Translations under genes and position numbers: made by a program
Shown: positions 23,069 through 35,192 of the stretch, piece by piece
Layout of the letters: the number at the start of each line of letters is the position of its first letter
Numbering within the stretch: position 1 is the first letter of the stretch
Assembly (NCBI RefSeq): GCF_027580225.2
Contig: NW_027395276.1
Coordinates: 5,028,501 to 5,092,500 of the forward strand
Reading direction: 5' to 3'
Source of the DNA: Misgurnus anguillicaudatus
Lineage: Eukaryota; Chordata; Actinopteri; Cypriniformes; Cobitidae
Length of the DNA: 64,000 nt
Notes under the pieces: generated by a model
Seen by the model: the letters and a program-made list of their open reading frames with translations, nothing else
Databases searched by the model: none
Told to the model about the DNA's origin: nothing

Positions 23069-23121
<53 letters not shown>
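23040..23121 (+). repeat. (GA)n microsatellite
   Basis: GA-rich run with a few interruptions at its start. Confidence 0.95.
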
Positions 23122-23123
<2 letters not shown>

Positions 23124-23262
23124 CATTATAAGAGGAAAAAAATCCCAAACTGTCCTTTTGATATCCCTGCTTGTCAGAGAGTCTCAGTTTGAAGTCTTTG
23201 ATACTGTCAAATCAAAGGAAAAACTTCACTGTGGGTTTACTGACATTTCAGTGGTGCTATCT

Positions 23263-23263
<1 letters not shown>

Positions 23264-23300
<37 letters not shown>
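23264..23300 (+). repeat. (CA)n microsatellite near an exon
   Basis: Pure CA run about 80 bp downstream, in transcript sense, of the donor of the FN3-3 first exon; it reads as GU repeats in the pre-mRNA. Confidence 0.95.
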
Positions 23301-23301
<1 letters not shown>

Positions 23302-23376
23302 GTGACTTCATGTAAATCTATGGGATATTTTCTCCACTGTTGAATTGGTATGGTTTACTGTATGTGTTATATTCAC

Positions 23377-23486
23377 CTCGTATTGAGTGATGATGCCGAA
23401 GGTCTGAGCCGGTTCTCTCCATTTCAACACAATCTTTTCCTCATACACACTGGCCTGAATCGAGTCCAGAGGAACCTCGCCGGGCA
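23377..23486 (-). CDS. ptprm: ptprm exon: FN3 repeat 3, first part
   Basis: 110-bp exon (residues 325-361), acceptor cctgtcag above 23486, donor GTGAAT below 23377. It was found by reading the sequence between neighbouring exons. It reads VPGEVPLDSIQASVYEEKIV, then LKWREPAQTFGIITQYE. The L-K-W-R-E-P motif is the FN3 B strand followed by the conserved proline, and GIITQYE is the C strand. Entry is phase 1 after TDED-G and exit phase 0, joining [11 protein letters not shown] of the next exon. A (CA)n tract lies about 80 bases inside the following intron. Confidence 0.95.
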
Positions 23487-25032
23487 CTGACAGGAAGTGA
23501 CATCACAGAGGATCAAACCATACAGTATGACCGATATGAACATGCATCAATTTAATCTTAATTCTGTCGGTCTAGAAAGACTGTTAGTAATTTGTTTATG
23601 CTTTAAATCTCTTGATGGAGCGCCGGTTAAAGTCGACTCATTTGATCGATGACACTGAGAACAGCGTGTATGTACAAGGTGTCTATTTATTATCTAGATT
23701 GTCATTTTAAAGACAAGAAAATCTGTTCATTTCTTCAGAGGAGCTCTGCTAATGGATCACATGATGTGATATTCAAGCTAAATGACAAAGCTTTACTGTA
23801 GTGGAAGAGATTCATCATCATGTTCATCAGATGAACTGAATCCAATCGAGCATACAGTACATGAGGCGTTCATTCACTTCACTACCTGATATAATAGACT
23901 CATCTATATATAGAGCATCACACATTTCATGCACTGAAGACATGCAGATGACAGACTTTATTTCCATTCGATAAACTTAAATAAAACCGCTTGGTTATGG
24001 TTTCTTTTGTTCAGAAAAATGCATGAAGAACTTTGGCCGTATAGGATTCTAGAGTCGATACATGTTGCATTAGCAATTACTGTAAAAATAAATCTAATTT
24101 GTTAATCTGATTGTAGGTTATTTGAAAAAAGGAATATAGCGCAAAACTGCAATGGAAATGCATTTTCACATTTACAGGTCACCTGACGTGCATAAAAGTC
24201 ACATGATCATTCTTGAAATATGCCGTGGTTTGTTTGATTGGAGAACAAGACAGAAGAGGTGTGGTCGACAAGTATATGACATCAAAATACAGCAAGAGCG
24301 ATTCTGGGTAATTTCTGTTTGACCCTTAGTCTAGCCCATGATGAATTGAGACGCAGCCGTCACAGTATGGGGCTGTTTCCCAGACAGGGATTCGACTAGT
24401 CCTAGACTAAAATAAATGTAAGAGCTGTCCAAACTAAAAACCACTTTCGTGACATATGTTAAAATACATCAGTGCCCTTTGTTTTGACTCAAAATGCACA
24501 CAAGTAATGTTTTTAGTAAGGCATGTTTGTTAAAACCAGTTATATTTCCTAATTAAACTAAGGCCTAGTCCTGGTTTAAGCTAATCCCTGTCTGGGAAAC
24601 CACCCATATATGTGACCAGTGCTGTCTCAATGTCAGTCAACAATAAAAGAAAAAAGTTCAACATATATTGATATTGTTTTGGTATGAATTTTTGTGGTAA
24701 CTTTTTTTTTTTTTTTTAATCGATTGACACCCCTAGGTTCTCTTTTTATCAGCTCTCAAATATGGGTAGGATTCTTTAAAAATACCAAACTTCGAGTAAA
24801 AAGCTGAAATAATTGCATTTTTGAAAAGGACTTTTGTTAGATGATCAGATTCAAAACACGATGATCAAAACATACAAATTGAAATGTTGCTTCTTTTATA
24901 TTTGATAACACAAATAAGGGGATAAACAGTATGCAAATGTCCCTAATCTATACATTAGATTTTTTGATTCTGCACCCATTTTAGTGGGGTTTATTAAATG
25001 TAATTTTCTACAGGTGATATTTTTTAACTCAC
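23487..25032. other. 1.5-kb ptprm intron
   Basis: Contains the second copy of the cccagacagggatta MITE (24369-24604) and a poly-T/hAT-end-like remnant near 24700-24735 (tcgattgacacccctagg). Otherwise nothing recognised. Confidence 0.7.
24369..24604. mobile_element. MITE, copy 2 of the cccagacagggatta family
   Basis: Ends gtttcccagacagggattcg and gctaatccctgtctgggaaa are inverted repeats. The interior is closely similar to 10153-10394 in the same orientation. Comparing the two copies sets the ends to within a few bases. Confidence 0.8.
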
Positions 25033-25341
25033 CATCTTCATCCGTCTGAATGTGGATTTCAGGACTTTCTTTGACGCCCTCGTGGTTCCTCAGTACGAGT
25101 TTAACGCTCAGGTTGGTGTAAGGTGTGAGGTTATGGATGGTGTGCTGGGGGGCGGAGCTCTTGCTGTCATATGACGCCTCCTCTCTGCTCTCCTCTTTGC
25201 CGCCTCCTCTGGCGCGGTACTGCACCGTCAGACTGAAGTTATGGCAGCGCGTCACGTTGTAGCCAAAAGGTTCCCAGCGTACAGTAACCTGACGAGATCT
25301 GATGTCCAAAACCTTCAGCTGTCGTGGGCCGTGCATGGGCT
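25033..25341 (-). CDS. ptprm: ptprm exon: fibronectin type III repeat 2
   Basis: 309-bp phase 1-1 exon (residues 222-324), acceptor ttctcag, consensus donor GTGAGT. Key segments are GPRQLKVLDIRSRQVTVRWE, then PFGYNVTRCHNFSLTV, then PQHTIHNLTPYTNLSVKLVL and IQTDED. The tryptophan of strand B and the L-x-P-Y-T core are present. Four N-glycosylation sequons lie in it (NVT, NFS, NLT, NLS). Between the C' and E strands there is a charged Gly/Glu/Ser-rich stretch (YRARGGGKEESREEASYDSK) that differs most from mammalian PTPRM as I recall it. VRWEPFGYNVTRCH is diagnostic of PTPRM. Joined to FN3-1 it reads A-E-P-M-H-G-P. Confidence 0.96.
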
Positions 25342-26207
25342 CTGAGAAGAGAAACGTGGAAGTAAATGCCTGTTAGGGACGATCGGGAATGCAAACTGTT
25401 TCTAAAGAGCCTAACGGTCAGGAAAACTAAGATATTTTATATTCACGTTATGTCAAAAGAGACGCACCCCCGGGCAAAATCAGGTCCTCAGGAGACAAAA
25501 CCAGCAGCCCACACACACACAAACCTTACATGAAGTTTTTACTACAGGCCCTGAAGGATGATGTGAGAAGTCAAACAATGTTTGCTTGTATGTGAAGCTT
25601 TAAACCATCACGTATAAGAACAAGATAAAGACTGGACAGTGTTGCTCTTTAGCCACAACTTATCATAAATCCACACATCACCAGAGCGAGTAAATGAAGA
25701 TGACATTTTGATTTTTCTTTAAAAAACATTCATTGGAGAATACAGCTCGTGGAAAGAAAGACAAAACAACCTGATCTCAGTTCAGCTCTCGACTTCTCTG
25801 AGACTAAAGCTGAAATCAGGCACTTCAGATCAAAGCAGCACTGATCAGAAGCTCAGGATGAAAGAAGATCAGACTCAATCTGATCCACAATAACAGAAAG
25901 AGAGAGAAAATGAGATTACAGCAGACGTCCGTGTCACCTTCTGTTTATCTGATCCTATACATCTGATATTTATCTTCCAATAACTCTTAAACAGGGTAAA
26001 ATAACTGTAGACGAGACGTTTCATCTTTTCAACAGTCCTCAGGACAATTCACAGGATTTCAACCTTGAGCTGAACAAAACCAGCGTTTTTATTTTTAGAA
26101 GAGAGGATGTTATGCTTTCAAATCAACCACCATTAAATAAACCTCATATTACATGTGTTGCTCCGAATCTGCCCTGACTTCAGAATTTGCGAGCATCGTT
26201 TGAATGC

Positions 26208-26436
26208 AGTGTTTCCCATACATACATTTATTTCTCACTCCACCACAAAATCAAATAAATGTTTGCACATCATGTTTATCATCACACCTCCATCTCACAT
26301 GACAGTTTCTGTACAAATGCCCGTGGCGTAGTCAACAAGCCCGCTAAGCCTCATTTAAGTTACAAAAATGGCGTGCATGCAGACGTGCGTTTTGTGGATG
26401 TGCCACCACAAACCAAAAGTCTGGAAAACATTGGTA
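26208..26436. mobile_element. hAT-like MITE (cagtgtttcccata family)
   Basis: The left end cagtgtttcccatacata and a right end near gtctggaaaacattg are loosely inverted, and the interior has catctcacatgacagtttct, shared with 17995-18020. Ends of the CAGTGTTTCCC type are a frequent cyprinid hAT family. Confidence 0.45.
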
Positions 26437-26734
26437 TGGTCTTCCTGATGGTGGATGTTTTTCATCGCTAAAATTGGGAACTGGAGTTTGGGAACTTACA
26501 ACAAAGCACAAATGACAACAGGTTTGCTCAACAGCGCATGCACGAAGGTAAAGCTAAGCTTGCATTTAATGATGATGCTTGTAGTGACGATTCTCTCAGG
26601 ACAATCAGTGATCTACATTTTAGTATCAACTCAGCTCGCTTGGAATCTCAACCAAGGTGGTCCTAAAAAACGCACTGCACTCAGTGAAAAAGCCCCCAAA
26701 AGTGAGCTGAGCTGACCCGACCCAACCCGTGGGG

Positions 26735-26870
26735 TCTTATGCAATGGAAAAGCGATAGCTCGACTGGTAAAGCTGATACCAGCAACACTAAAGTCATGGG
26801 TTCAATTCTCATATATTGCAAGGACTGATGTCCAATACATACTGCACATGTATGTTAACTTCATACTTAT
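26735..26870 (+). mobile_element. tRNA-derived SINE, diverged
   Basis: agcgatagctcgactggtaa (A-box-like) and gtcatgggttcaattctcat (B-box-like) have the spacing of a tRNA-derived SINE head. The body is eroded. Confidence 0.5.
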
Positions 26871-26974
26871 ATCTCATGTTGTGTCCCATGAAAGAAAGCA
26901 ACTCATGCGTGATTGGAACGACAGTGGTTGTATAGATTTGTTTTCATTTGATTTAAAATTGTATAAATATATAT

Positions 26975-27110
26975 TTTCAAACCAATGGCTGGTGAATCTG
27001 TCCAGTCAACACATCATCATTTCTGTCATCTGTCTGTCTGCTGAGTCTGGTTTTGTGCTGTTATAAAGATCAAAAGTTCAGCTGATGGGGCATAAACTCG
27101 CAAACTAAAC
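26975..27110. repeat. Dispersed repeat, inverted copy at 34695-34840
   Basis: ccagtcaacacatcatcatt, tgtctgtctgctgagtctgg and aagttcagctgatggggcat each have a close reverse-complement counterpart at 34695-34840. Family not recognised. Confidence 0.7.
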
Positions 27111-28389
27111 AACAGTTCTGTGAGAGTCTAACCCACCACCCCTCGCTCCCCCCTCTCTCTCTCTCCATGCCAATATCCATTTTCATTCCCGGGTAAATCT
27201 GAAGTCCATTTCTCTGGACCTTAACATTTTCCCACCTATTAGATCCAGCTAGGGTTCAATTTCCTCTTGCCCACTTTTGAGACACACACACTCACTTAAA
27301 CACACACACACATCAGACACATATAAGCAGATTAGTTATTGTGTTAAAGGAAAAGTAAATCTCTTCCTCTTCTTGCATTTGTTTTTTCATGTCATTTTGC
27401 TCAAACACAGCATACACGTTTACTTTCTTTTAAAACCTAATGATTGCATTTTAATGCAAATGTTTAAAGCAGCAAAAATGTTCACGAGCTCAATGAGCAG
27501 TGGATGCGTCGCTCGCGCACTCCTCTTACACAGAAACAGCGCACACATCCAGTACTGTTGTTTTAATGGATTCAATTGTTTTAACTTTATTGACTACACA
27601 CACAGCAACGTGACAAATTTCCCCTGCTTTATCAGCCACCCCTCCTCGAGGAAACTGTGCCACAGCTACATTGTAACACCTCCTTCAGGTAGTCTCAGGT
27701 TGGGTACCCTGGTGTTTACATGTTTTTCATGGGAACTGTGCTCTGTTTCAAACTAAACTGTCAGTGTGAGTCCCTAAGGGTGCTGTGCAGTGATACACAA
27801 AATCATTGGATGCAGCGCTCATACAGTAGATGTGTTTAATCATAAATAAACCACAGCTATTCACCAATCAGAATCAAGGACTGAATCTAGCTGTATCAGA
27901 ACTTTAAAGTAATCCGCTAGTAAAACTAATCCACTGGCTATATTTCAACCATTTTGAATCAGCATGGATTATCACCTGTATGACAATTAGTGAGGTGGGA
28001 ATAGATGCTTTAATTCAAGCCTGAAACAGTGTCTCTCAGCAGCCTTGTTCTCCTCCAAAATCAAACTTTATCTGATTTTCTCACATTCACCTTTACTGTC
28101 AATGCAAATCACAGTTGAATGTCACAAAACCGAGAGCAAGACAAGGACGGAAAACCACAAACCACTAAAAAAATTATGAAAATATTTCTGTTTCCATTGC
28201 CTGAGGTTTAAAGCGTTAACAAACACATGTACTGCTCCATCTCTTATTATGTTGATGTCTCTAATGTTTTGCTCATGATTTTGATCATAATAGTTTTTTT
28301 TAAGACAGCGTTTGAGAAACTGTGATGAAACAGAGAAAACACTTTCCTCTTTAAAAGTGTCCTTGACTGCACAATAACAGCAAATGGTG

Positions 28390-31300
28390 TGCAGACATCG
28401 TAGAGGACAAACAGTGAGAAGGACAAACTGCGCACACATCGTAGAGGACAAACAGTGAGGAGGACAAACTGCACAAACATAGCAGAGGACAGACAGTGAG
28501 AAGGACAAACTGCGCAGAAGACAAACAGCGCAGGACAAACTGTGCAGAGGACAACATTTGCAGACATTGCAGAGGACAAACAATGAGTAGGACAAACAGC
28601 ACAAATATCGCAGAGGACAAACAGTGAGGAGAACAAACTACACAGACTATTCAGAAGACAAACTGTGCAGACTATGCAGAAGACAAATTGCGCATACAAT
28701 ACAGAAGACAAACTACGCAGACTATTCAAGAGAAAATGTGCAGACAATACAGAAGACAAAATGCGCAACAATGCAGAAGACAAACTGCACAGACAATGCA
28801 GAAGACAAACTGCGCAGACAATGCAGAAGACAAACTGCACAGACAATACAGAAGACAAACTGCGCAGACAATGCAGAAGACAAACTGCGCAGATTATGCA
28901 GAAGACAAATTGCGCAGACTATGCAGAAGACAAACTACGCAGACTATTCAAGAGAAAATGTGCAGACAATACAGAAGACAAAATGCGCAACAATGCAGAA
29001 GACAAACTGCACAGACAATGCAGAAGACAAACTGCGCAGACAATGCAGAAGACAAACTGCACAGACAATACAGAAGACAAACTGCGCAGACAATGCAGAA
29101 GACAAACTGCGCAGATTATGCAGAAGACAAATTGCGCAGACTATGCAGAAGACAAATTGCGCAACAATGCAGAAGACAAACTGCGCAGACTATGCAGAAG
29201 ACAAATTGCGCATACAATGCAGAAGACAAACTGCGCAGACAATGCAGAAGACAAACTGCGCAACAATGCAGAAAACAAACTGCACAGACAATACAGAAGA
29301 CAAAATGCGCAACAATGCAGAAGACAAACTGCACAGACAATACAGAAGACAAAATGCGCAACAATGCAGAAGACAAACTGCACAGACAATACAGAAGACA
29401 AACTGCACAGACAATGGAGAACACAAACTGCGCAGATTATGCAGAAGACAAATTGCGCAGACTATGCAGAAGACAAATTGCGCAACAATGCAGAAGACAA
29501 ATTGCGCAACAATGCAGAAGACAAACTGCGCAGACTATGCAGAAGACAAATTGCGCATACAATGCAGAAGACAAATTGCGCAGACAATGCAGAAGACAAA
29601 CTGCGCAACAATGCAGAAAACAAACTGCACAGACAATACAGAAGACAAAATGCGCAACAATGCAGAAGACAAACTGCACAGACAATACAGAAGACAAAAT
29701 GCGCAACAATGCAGAAGACAAACTGCACAGACAATACAGAAGACAAACTGCGCAGACAATGCAGAAGACAAACTGCACAGACAATGGAGAAGACAAACTG
29801 CGCAGATTATGCAGAAGAGAAATTGTGCAGACTATGCAGAAGACAAAATGCGCAACAATGCAGAAGACAAACTGCGCAGATTATGCAGAAGAGAAATTGT
29901 GCAGACTATGCAGAAGACAAAATGCACAACAATGCAGAAGACAAACTGCGCAGACAATGCAGAAGACAAACTGCGCAGACAATGGAGAAGACAAACTGCG
30001 CAGATTATGCAGAAGAGAAATTGTGCAGACTATGCAGAAGACAAAATGCGCAACAATGCAGAAGACAAACTGCGCAGACAATGCAGAAGACAAACTGCGC
30101 AGACAATGCAGAAAACAAACTGCGCAACAATGCAGAAGACAAACTATGGCGACCATGCAGAAGACAGACTGCGCAGACAATGCAGAAGTCAAACTGCGCA
30201 ACAATGCAGAAGACAAAATGCGCAACAATACAGAAGACAAACTACGGCGACCATGCAGAAGACAGACTGCACAGACAATGCAGAAGACAAAATGCGCAAC
30301 AATACAGAAGACAAACTGCGCACAATGCAGAAGACAAACTACGCAGACCATGCAGAAGACAAACTGCGCAAACAATGCAGAAGACAAACTACCCATACAA
30401 TGCAGAAGACAAACTACCCATACAATGCAGAAGACAAACTGCACAGACAATACAGAAGACAAAATGCGCAACAATGCAGAAGACAAACTGCACAGACAAT
30501 ACAGAAGACAAAATGCGCAACAATGCAGAAGACAAACTGCACAGACAATACAGAAGACAAACTGCGCAGACAATGCAGAAGACAAACTGCACAGACAATG
30601 GAGAAGACATACTGCGCAGATTATGCAGAAGAGAAATTGTGCAGACTATGCAGAAGACAAAATGCGCAACAATGCAGAAGACAAACTGCGCAGATTATGC
30701 AGAAGACAAACTGCGCAGACAATGGAGAATACAAACTGCGCAGATTATGCAGAAGAGAAATTGTGCAGACTATGCAGAAGACAAAATGCACAACAATGCA
30801 GAAGACAAACTGCGCAGACAATGCAGAAGACAAACTGCGCAGACAATGGAGAAGACAAACTGCGCAGATTATGCAGAAGAGAAATTGTGCAGACTATGCA
30901 GAAGACAAAATGCGCAACAATGCAGAAGACAAACTGCGCAGACAATGCAGAAGACAAACTGCGCAGACAATGCAGAAGACAAACTGCGCAGACAATGGAG
31001 AAGACAAACTGCGCAGATTATGCAGAAGAGAAATTGTGCAGACTATGCAGAAGACAAAATGCGCAACAATGCAGAAGACAAACTGCGCAGACAATGCAGA
31101 AGACAAACTGCGCAGACAATGCAGAAAACAAACTGCGCAACAATGCAGAAGACAAACTATGGCGACCATGCAGAAGACAGACTGCGCAGACAATGCAGAA
31201 GTCAAACTGCGCAACAATGCAGAAGACAAAATGCGCAACAATACAGAAGACAAACTACGGCGACCATGCAGAAGACAGACTGCACAGACAATGCAGAAGA

Positions 31301-32630
31301 CAAAATGCGCAACAATACAGAAGACAAACTGCGCACAATGCAGAAGACAAACTACGCAGACCATGCAGAAGACAAACTGCGCAAACAATGCAGAAGACAA
31401 ACTACCCATACAATGCAGAAGACAAACTACCCATACAATGCAGAAGACAAACTACCCATACAATGCAGAAGACAAACTACGCAACAATGCAGAAGACAAA
31501 CTACGCAGACAATGCAGAAGACAGACTGCGCAGACTATGCAGAAGACAAACTACCCATACAATGCAGAAGACAAACTACGCAACAATGCAGAAGACAAAC
31601 TACGCAGACAATGCAGAAGACAGACTGCGCAGACAATGCAGAAGACAAACTGTGCAGACAATGCAGAAGACAAACTGCGCAGACAATGCAGAAGGCAAAC
31701 TACGCAACAATGCAGAAGACAAATTACGCAGACCATGCAGAAGACAACCTGCACAGACAATGCAGAAGACAAACTGTGCAACAAGGCAGAAGACAAACTA
31801 CGCAGACTATGCAGAAGACAAAATACGCAACAATAGAGAAGACAAACTGCGCAACAATGCAGAAGACAAACTGCGCAGACAATGCAGAAGACAAACTGTG
31901 CAGACAATGCAGAAGACAAACTGCGCAGACAATGCAGAAGGCAAACTACGCAACAATGCAGAAGACAAATTACGCAGACCATGCAGAAGACAACCTGCAC
32001 AGACAATGCAGAAGACAAACTGTGCAACAAGGCAGAAGACAAACTACGCAGACTATGCAGAAGACAAAATACGCAACAATAGAGAAGACAAACTGCGCAA
32101 CAATGCAGAAGACAAACTGCGCAGACAATGCAGAAGACAAACTACGCAACAATGCAGAAGACAAACTACGCAGACAATGCAGAAGACAGACTGCGCAGAC
32201 AATGCAGAAGACAAACTATGCAGACAATGCAGAAGACAAAATGAGCCACAATGCAGAAGACAAACTATGCAGACAATGCAGAAGACAAACTGCGCAGACA
32301 ATGCAGAAGGCAAACTACGCAACAATGCAGAAGACAAACTGCGCAGACAATGCAGAAGACAAACTACGCAACAATGCAGAAGACAAACTACGCAGACAAT
32401 GCAGAAGACAGACTGCGCAGACAATGCAGAAGACAAACTATGCAGACAATGCAGAAGACAAACTGCGCAGACAATGCAGAAGGCAAACTACGCAACAATG
32501 CAGAAGACAAATTACGCAGACCATGCAGAAGACAACCTGCGCAGACAATGCAGAAGACAAACTGTGCAACAAGGCAGAAGACAAACTATGCAGACTATTC
32601 AGAAGACAAACTGTGCAGGCTTTGGAGAAA
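28390..32630 (+). repeat. About 4.2-kb minisatellite, 24/25-bp unit
   Basis: Some 160 or more tandem copies of a unit close to gcgcagacaatgcagaagac plus aaact (25 bp), mixed with a 24-bp variant (gcgcaacaatg...). Common variants are cacagacaata, cagattatg, cccatacaatg and ggcgaccatg. The first 240 bp (28390-28630) are degenerate (gaggacaaacagtgag). Higher-order repetition is visible: about 290 bp beginning aaactatggcgaccatg at 30141 recurs at 31154, a shift of 1,013 bp; 28.72-28.92 kb recurs at 28.94-29.15 kb, and 29.2-29.4 at 29.5-29.75. The unit has only two T residues and no TAA, TAG, TGA or their complements. Long open frames in all six frames are therefore expected without any gene. The three forward frames interchange as 25-bp units shift phase, giving a 25-residue periodic peptide (TMQKTNCADNAEDKLRRQ...). 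Confidence 0.97.
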
Positions 32631-33961
32631 ACAGGGCAGAATATGTGACAGGTTGTTATGGGATATGAATGAAGTTTTGTGTCTCTCTGATGCATTTCAT
32701 CATTTATTTACAACACCAATAAGAATTGAAGAAAAATGACATTTGGAAAGGTCACATGCATGAGAAACAGCTGAATACGCAGATTCAATCCGCACACACA
32801 AACACGCGTGCACACAAACACACACACAAACACACACACACACGCACACAAACACACACACACGCACACAAACAAACACACATCTCTACTTCCTGTCATT
32901 CAAATTCCAAAGCATTAGTGTGCAGTGAGCTTTAAAGTGTTTGTGATTTTAAATGCAGCGTACAGACTGAATGACAGATAAAAGAGCACATGAACAAATA
33001 TTCAGCTCAGGTCAATATGAGACCAGCGTGACCACATTTATCCTTTTCTCAATTTCAAAGTCCTAGCAAATGATTAAAAAAAAATATATGACATTGATTT
33101 TTCTGCTCCACAAAAGGAAAGCGCTGGAAAATTGTGTGAATGAAGCGTAACTTTAAAAGCTATTGATTTTTAAAACAATTGCTGTAACACCCAGTAATTT
33201 TTGAGAAAACTTAAGAAAACATGTGAAATGTGACCCACAAGCTGTAGTGCTGTGTTATTCAAGTGCTCTTATTTCCTTTATTGATGTGAAAGCCACTTAC
33301 CAATGATGGGAGGGATGCATGTGCTCAACATGAGGCAGGCGACTGAAACTGTCTGCTGGAAATCTTCAACATTTTACTCGCTCAACAAAGAAGGTTTTGA
33401 TATCAGTCTGTCATTGGACTGCATCAAGTCTCTCTGAAAGAGTGTGGAGGGCTGGATTTGAAACGGGTGCCTTGTGTGTGCTGATGCTGTTATAAACCTC
33501 AACAACCAGTAAATACAGCTTCAAAAAACCTTTCTGCTATCAGCTGCACACAGTGACAGCAAGAACCAGAGGAATCCTACACATACACATACACACCAAC
33601 ACCCATACCCAGCAAATACAGAACGTTCCTCTAACGCAAGTTTTGGAACCAAATAATAAATAACTTAACGTTAAGGGAACGTTAAACTAACCTAAAAATA
33701 ACATTCTGTTTCTGTAAAGAAAACTTCCCTGGCTAACCAAAAACCACCCATGGAAAGTAATGTTATGGGAACCAAAAATTGTTGGCTGGGCAGCCATGAT
33801 TTTTTAAATAACATATCGATAGAGAAAAACATTTTATGAAGCCTGTTAAAGATTTCTGTTCAGCAGTCTCTTGACAGTAGTTAACTTTTGGTGTGACATT
33901 GCATTGATCAATACGTCATTTCATGTTGCATTTTCATTGGCTACTATAGGTGTATGTCAAA

Positions 33962-34418
33962 CAGTCCTACCAGAAAAATGCAGAGGTTTGACCTTGCGGC
34001 ACGTTTTTTTTTTTTTTTAAATGCGATGGAATATGCGGGATATTTGAGCAATTTTATGCGATGAAATTTCGGAAACTTGCTAAAACAGTTTGCAGCTTTT
34101 GCAGCTTTTCATTGATGTTCACGTCGCGTAATTACGTCACTTCATAACATTCCCATGACAACAGGGGACATGGCTGCGCATGTGTGAAATAAATGCAAAA
34201 TTTTTCAACTTTTTGCTAAGATATATATGACTTTTTGCTACGAAAATGTGGGGTTTATGAAATCATGCATGTCCCGCATATTTTGCGAGCAGAAATCTGC
34301 AATTTACGCAGCGAAAGTGCGGCATATTTAAAAATGCGTCTCCTGCATAAATATGCGGACCTTGGCTGATTATGCATTGAACCATGCGATCGCATAATCA
34401 CGTTTTTCTGGAGGGATC
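33962..34418. mobile_element. Non-autonomous TIR element
   Basis: The left end cagtcctaccagaaaaatg and the right end cgtttttctggagggat are inverted repeats with few mismatches. The interior has gattatgc, gcgatcgcat and aatatgcggg motifs of a familiar teleost DNA transposon. About 457 bp; no frame. Confidence 0.6.
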
Positions 34419-34694
34419 ATGCAAAATTTCTGACATCGCTAGAAAATAATTAAGGGCTATCTTTGATGGCAATACTGTGACATCGACCGCCTTTGAATCG
34501 CTCTCACTGTGCGATGAAGTAACACCTTTATGAACTACAATCCTAAAAAATAGTTTCACAATGTCTATTTTTCATCTGGGACAGTCAAAAATAGTGTCTT
34601 TATCCACATAACATTGGTTAATGAAAACACCGTCATTTTGCAATAGCTTTTTTATCGATAGATAAAAGCGGCTGCGATACTCTCACAGAGAGCA

Positions 34695-34840
34695 AAACTG
34701 TTAGTTAGTTTAGGAGTTTATGCCCCGTTAGCTGAACTTTTGATCTTTATAACAGCATAAAATCAGACTCAGCAGACAGACAGATGACAGAAATGATGCT
34801 GTGTTGACTGGACAGATTCACCATCCTTTGGTTTAAAAAT
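34695..34840. repeat. Inverted copy of the 26975-27110 repeat
   Basis: atgccccgttagctgaactt, cagactcagcagacagacag and ctgtgttgactggacagatt are reverse-complement matches to the first copy. Confidence 0.7.
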
Positions 34841-35114
34841 AGATCTTTACTATTACTAATAATGTATAAATAATTATAATGGTGTAAATGTGAGGACATC
34901 TGAGTGAATGCAGGTGATTCATAATAACTAAAGTGTGTGTGAAATAAAAGAGCAGATAACTGATAAATATTGATCTCATTTCACAGCTGCTGTGTAATTC
35001 ACTGCTAATGCAGAACAAGTAGAGAAAACCTGCAGATGTTATGAGATATTACACTAGATCATCAACTCAATGTCATGTGTGATCTGTAGCACACATGCGC
35101 TCATACATGTGCTC

Positions 35115-35156
35115 ACGTGCACACACACACATACACACGCGCGCACGCATGCGCGC

Positions 35157-35191
<35 letters not shown>

Positions 35192-35192
35192 A
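35115..35192 (+). repeat. Compound CA/CG-rich microsatellite
   Basis: CA repeats interrupted by cgcgcgcacgcatgcgcgc, an alternating purine-pyrimidine tract. Confidence 0.9.

Larger units (their letters stand above)
20840..23376. other. 2.5-kb ptprm intron
   Basis: Dominated by a hAT-like element (21718-23013) followed by GA and CA microsatellites. The part at 20880-21700 has no recognised repeat or frame. Confidence 0.75.

Noticed and set aside
27277..27756. 159-codon plus-strand frame with hydrophobic segments
   Set aside because: No recognised domain, starts in a CA-rich stretch, ordinary AT-rich intron composition, and no splice or promoter context; consistent with chance.
29881..30585. 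Minus-strand hydrophobic, Cys-rich frames resembling membrane proteins (SSALSAQFVFCIV repeats)
   Set aside because: Reverse-strand readings of the same minisatellite; the hydrophobicity reflects T-rich codons of the complement.
28624..32668. Three overlapping plus-strand open frames of about 1,070-1,330 codons encoding Arg/Gln/Cys-rich repeats
   Set aside because: They coincide with the 24/25-bp minisatellite, all three frames are open at once with the same peptide rotated, and there is no promoter, signal peptide or non-repeat domain. Open frames follow from the stop-free unit.
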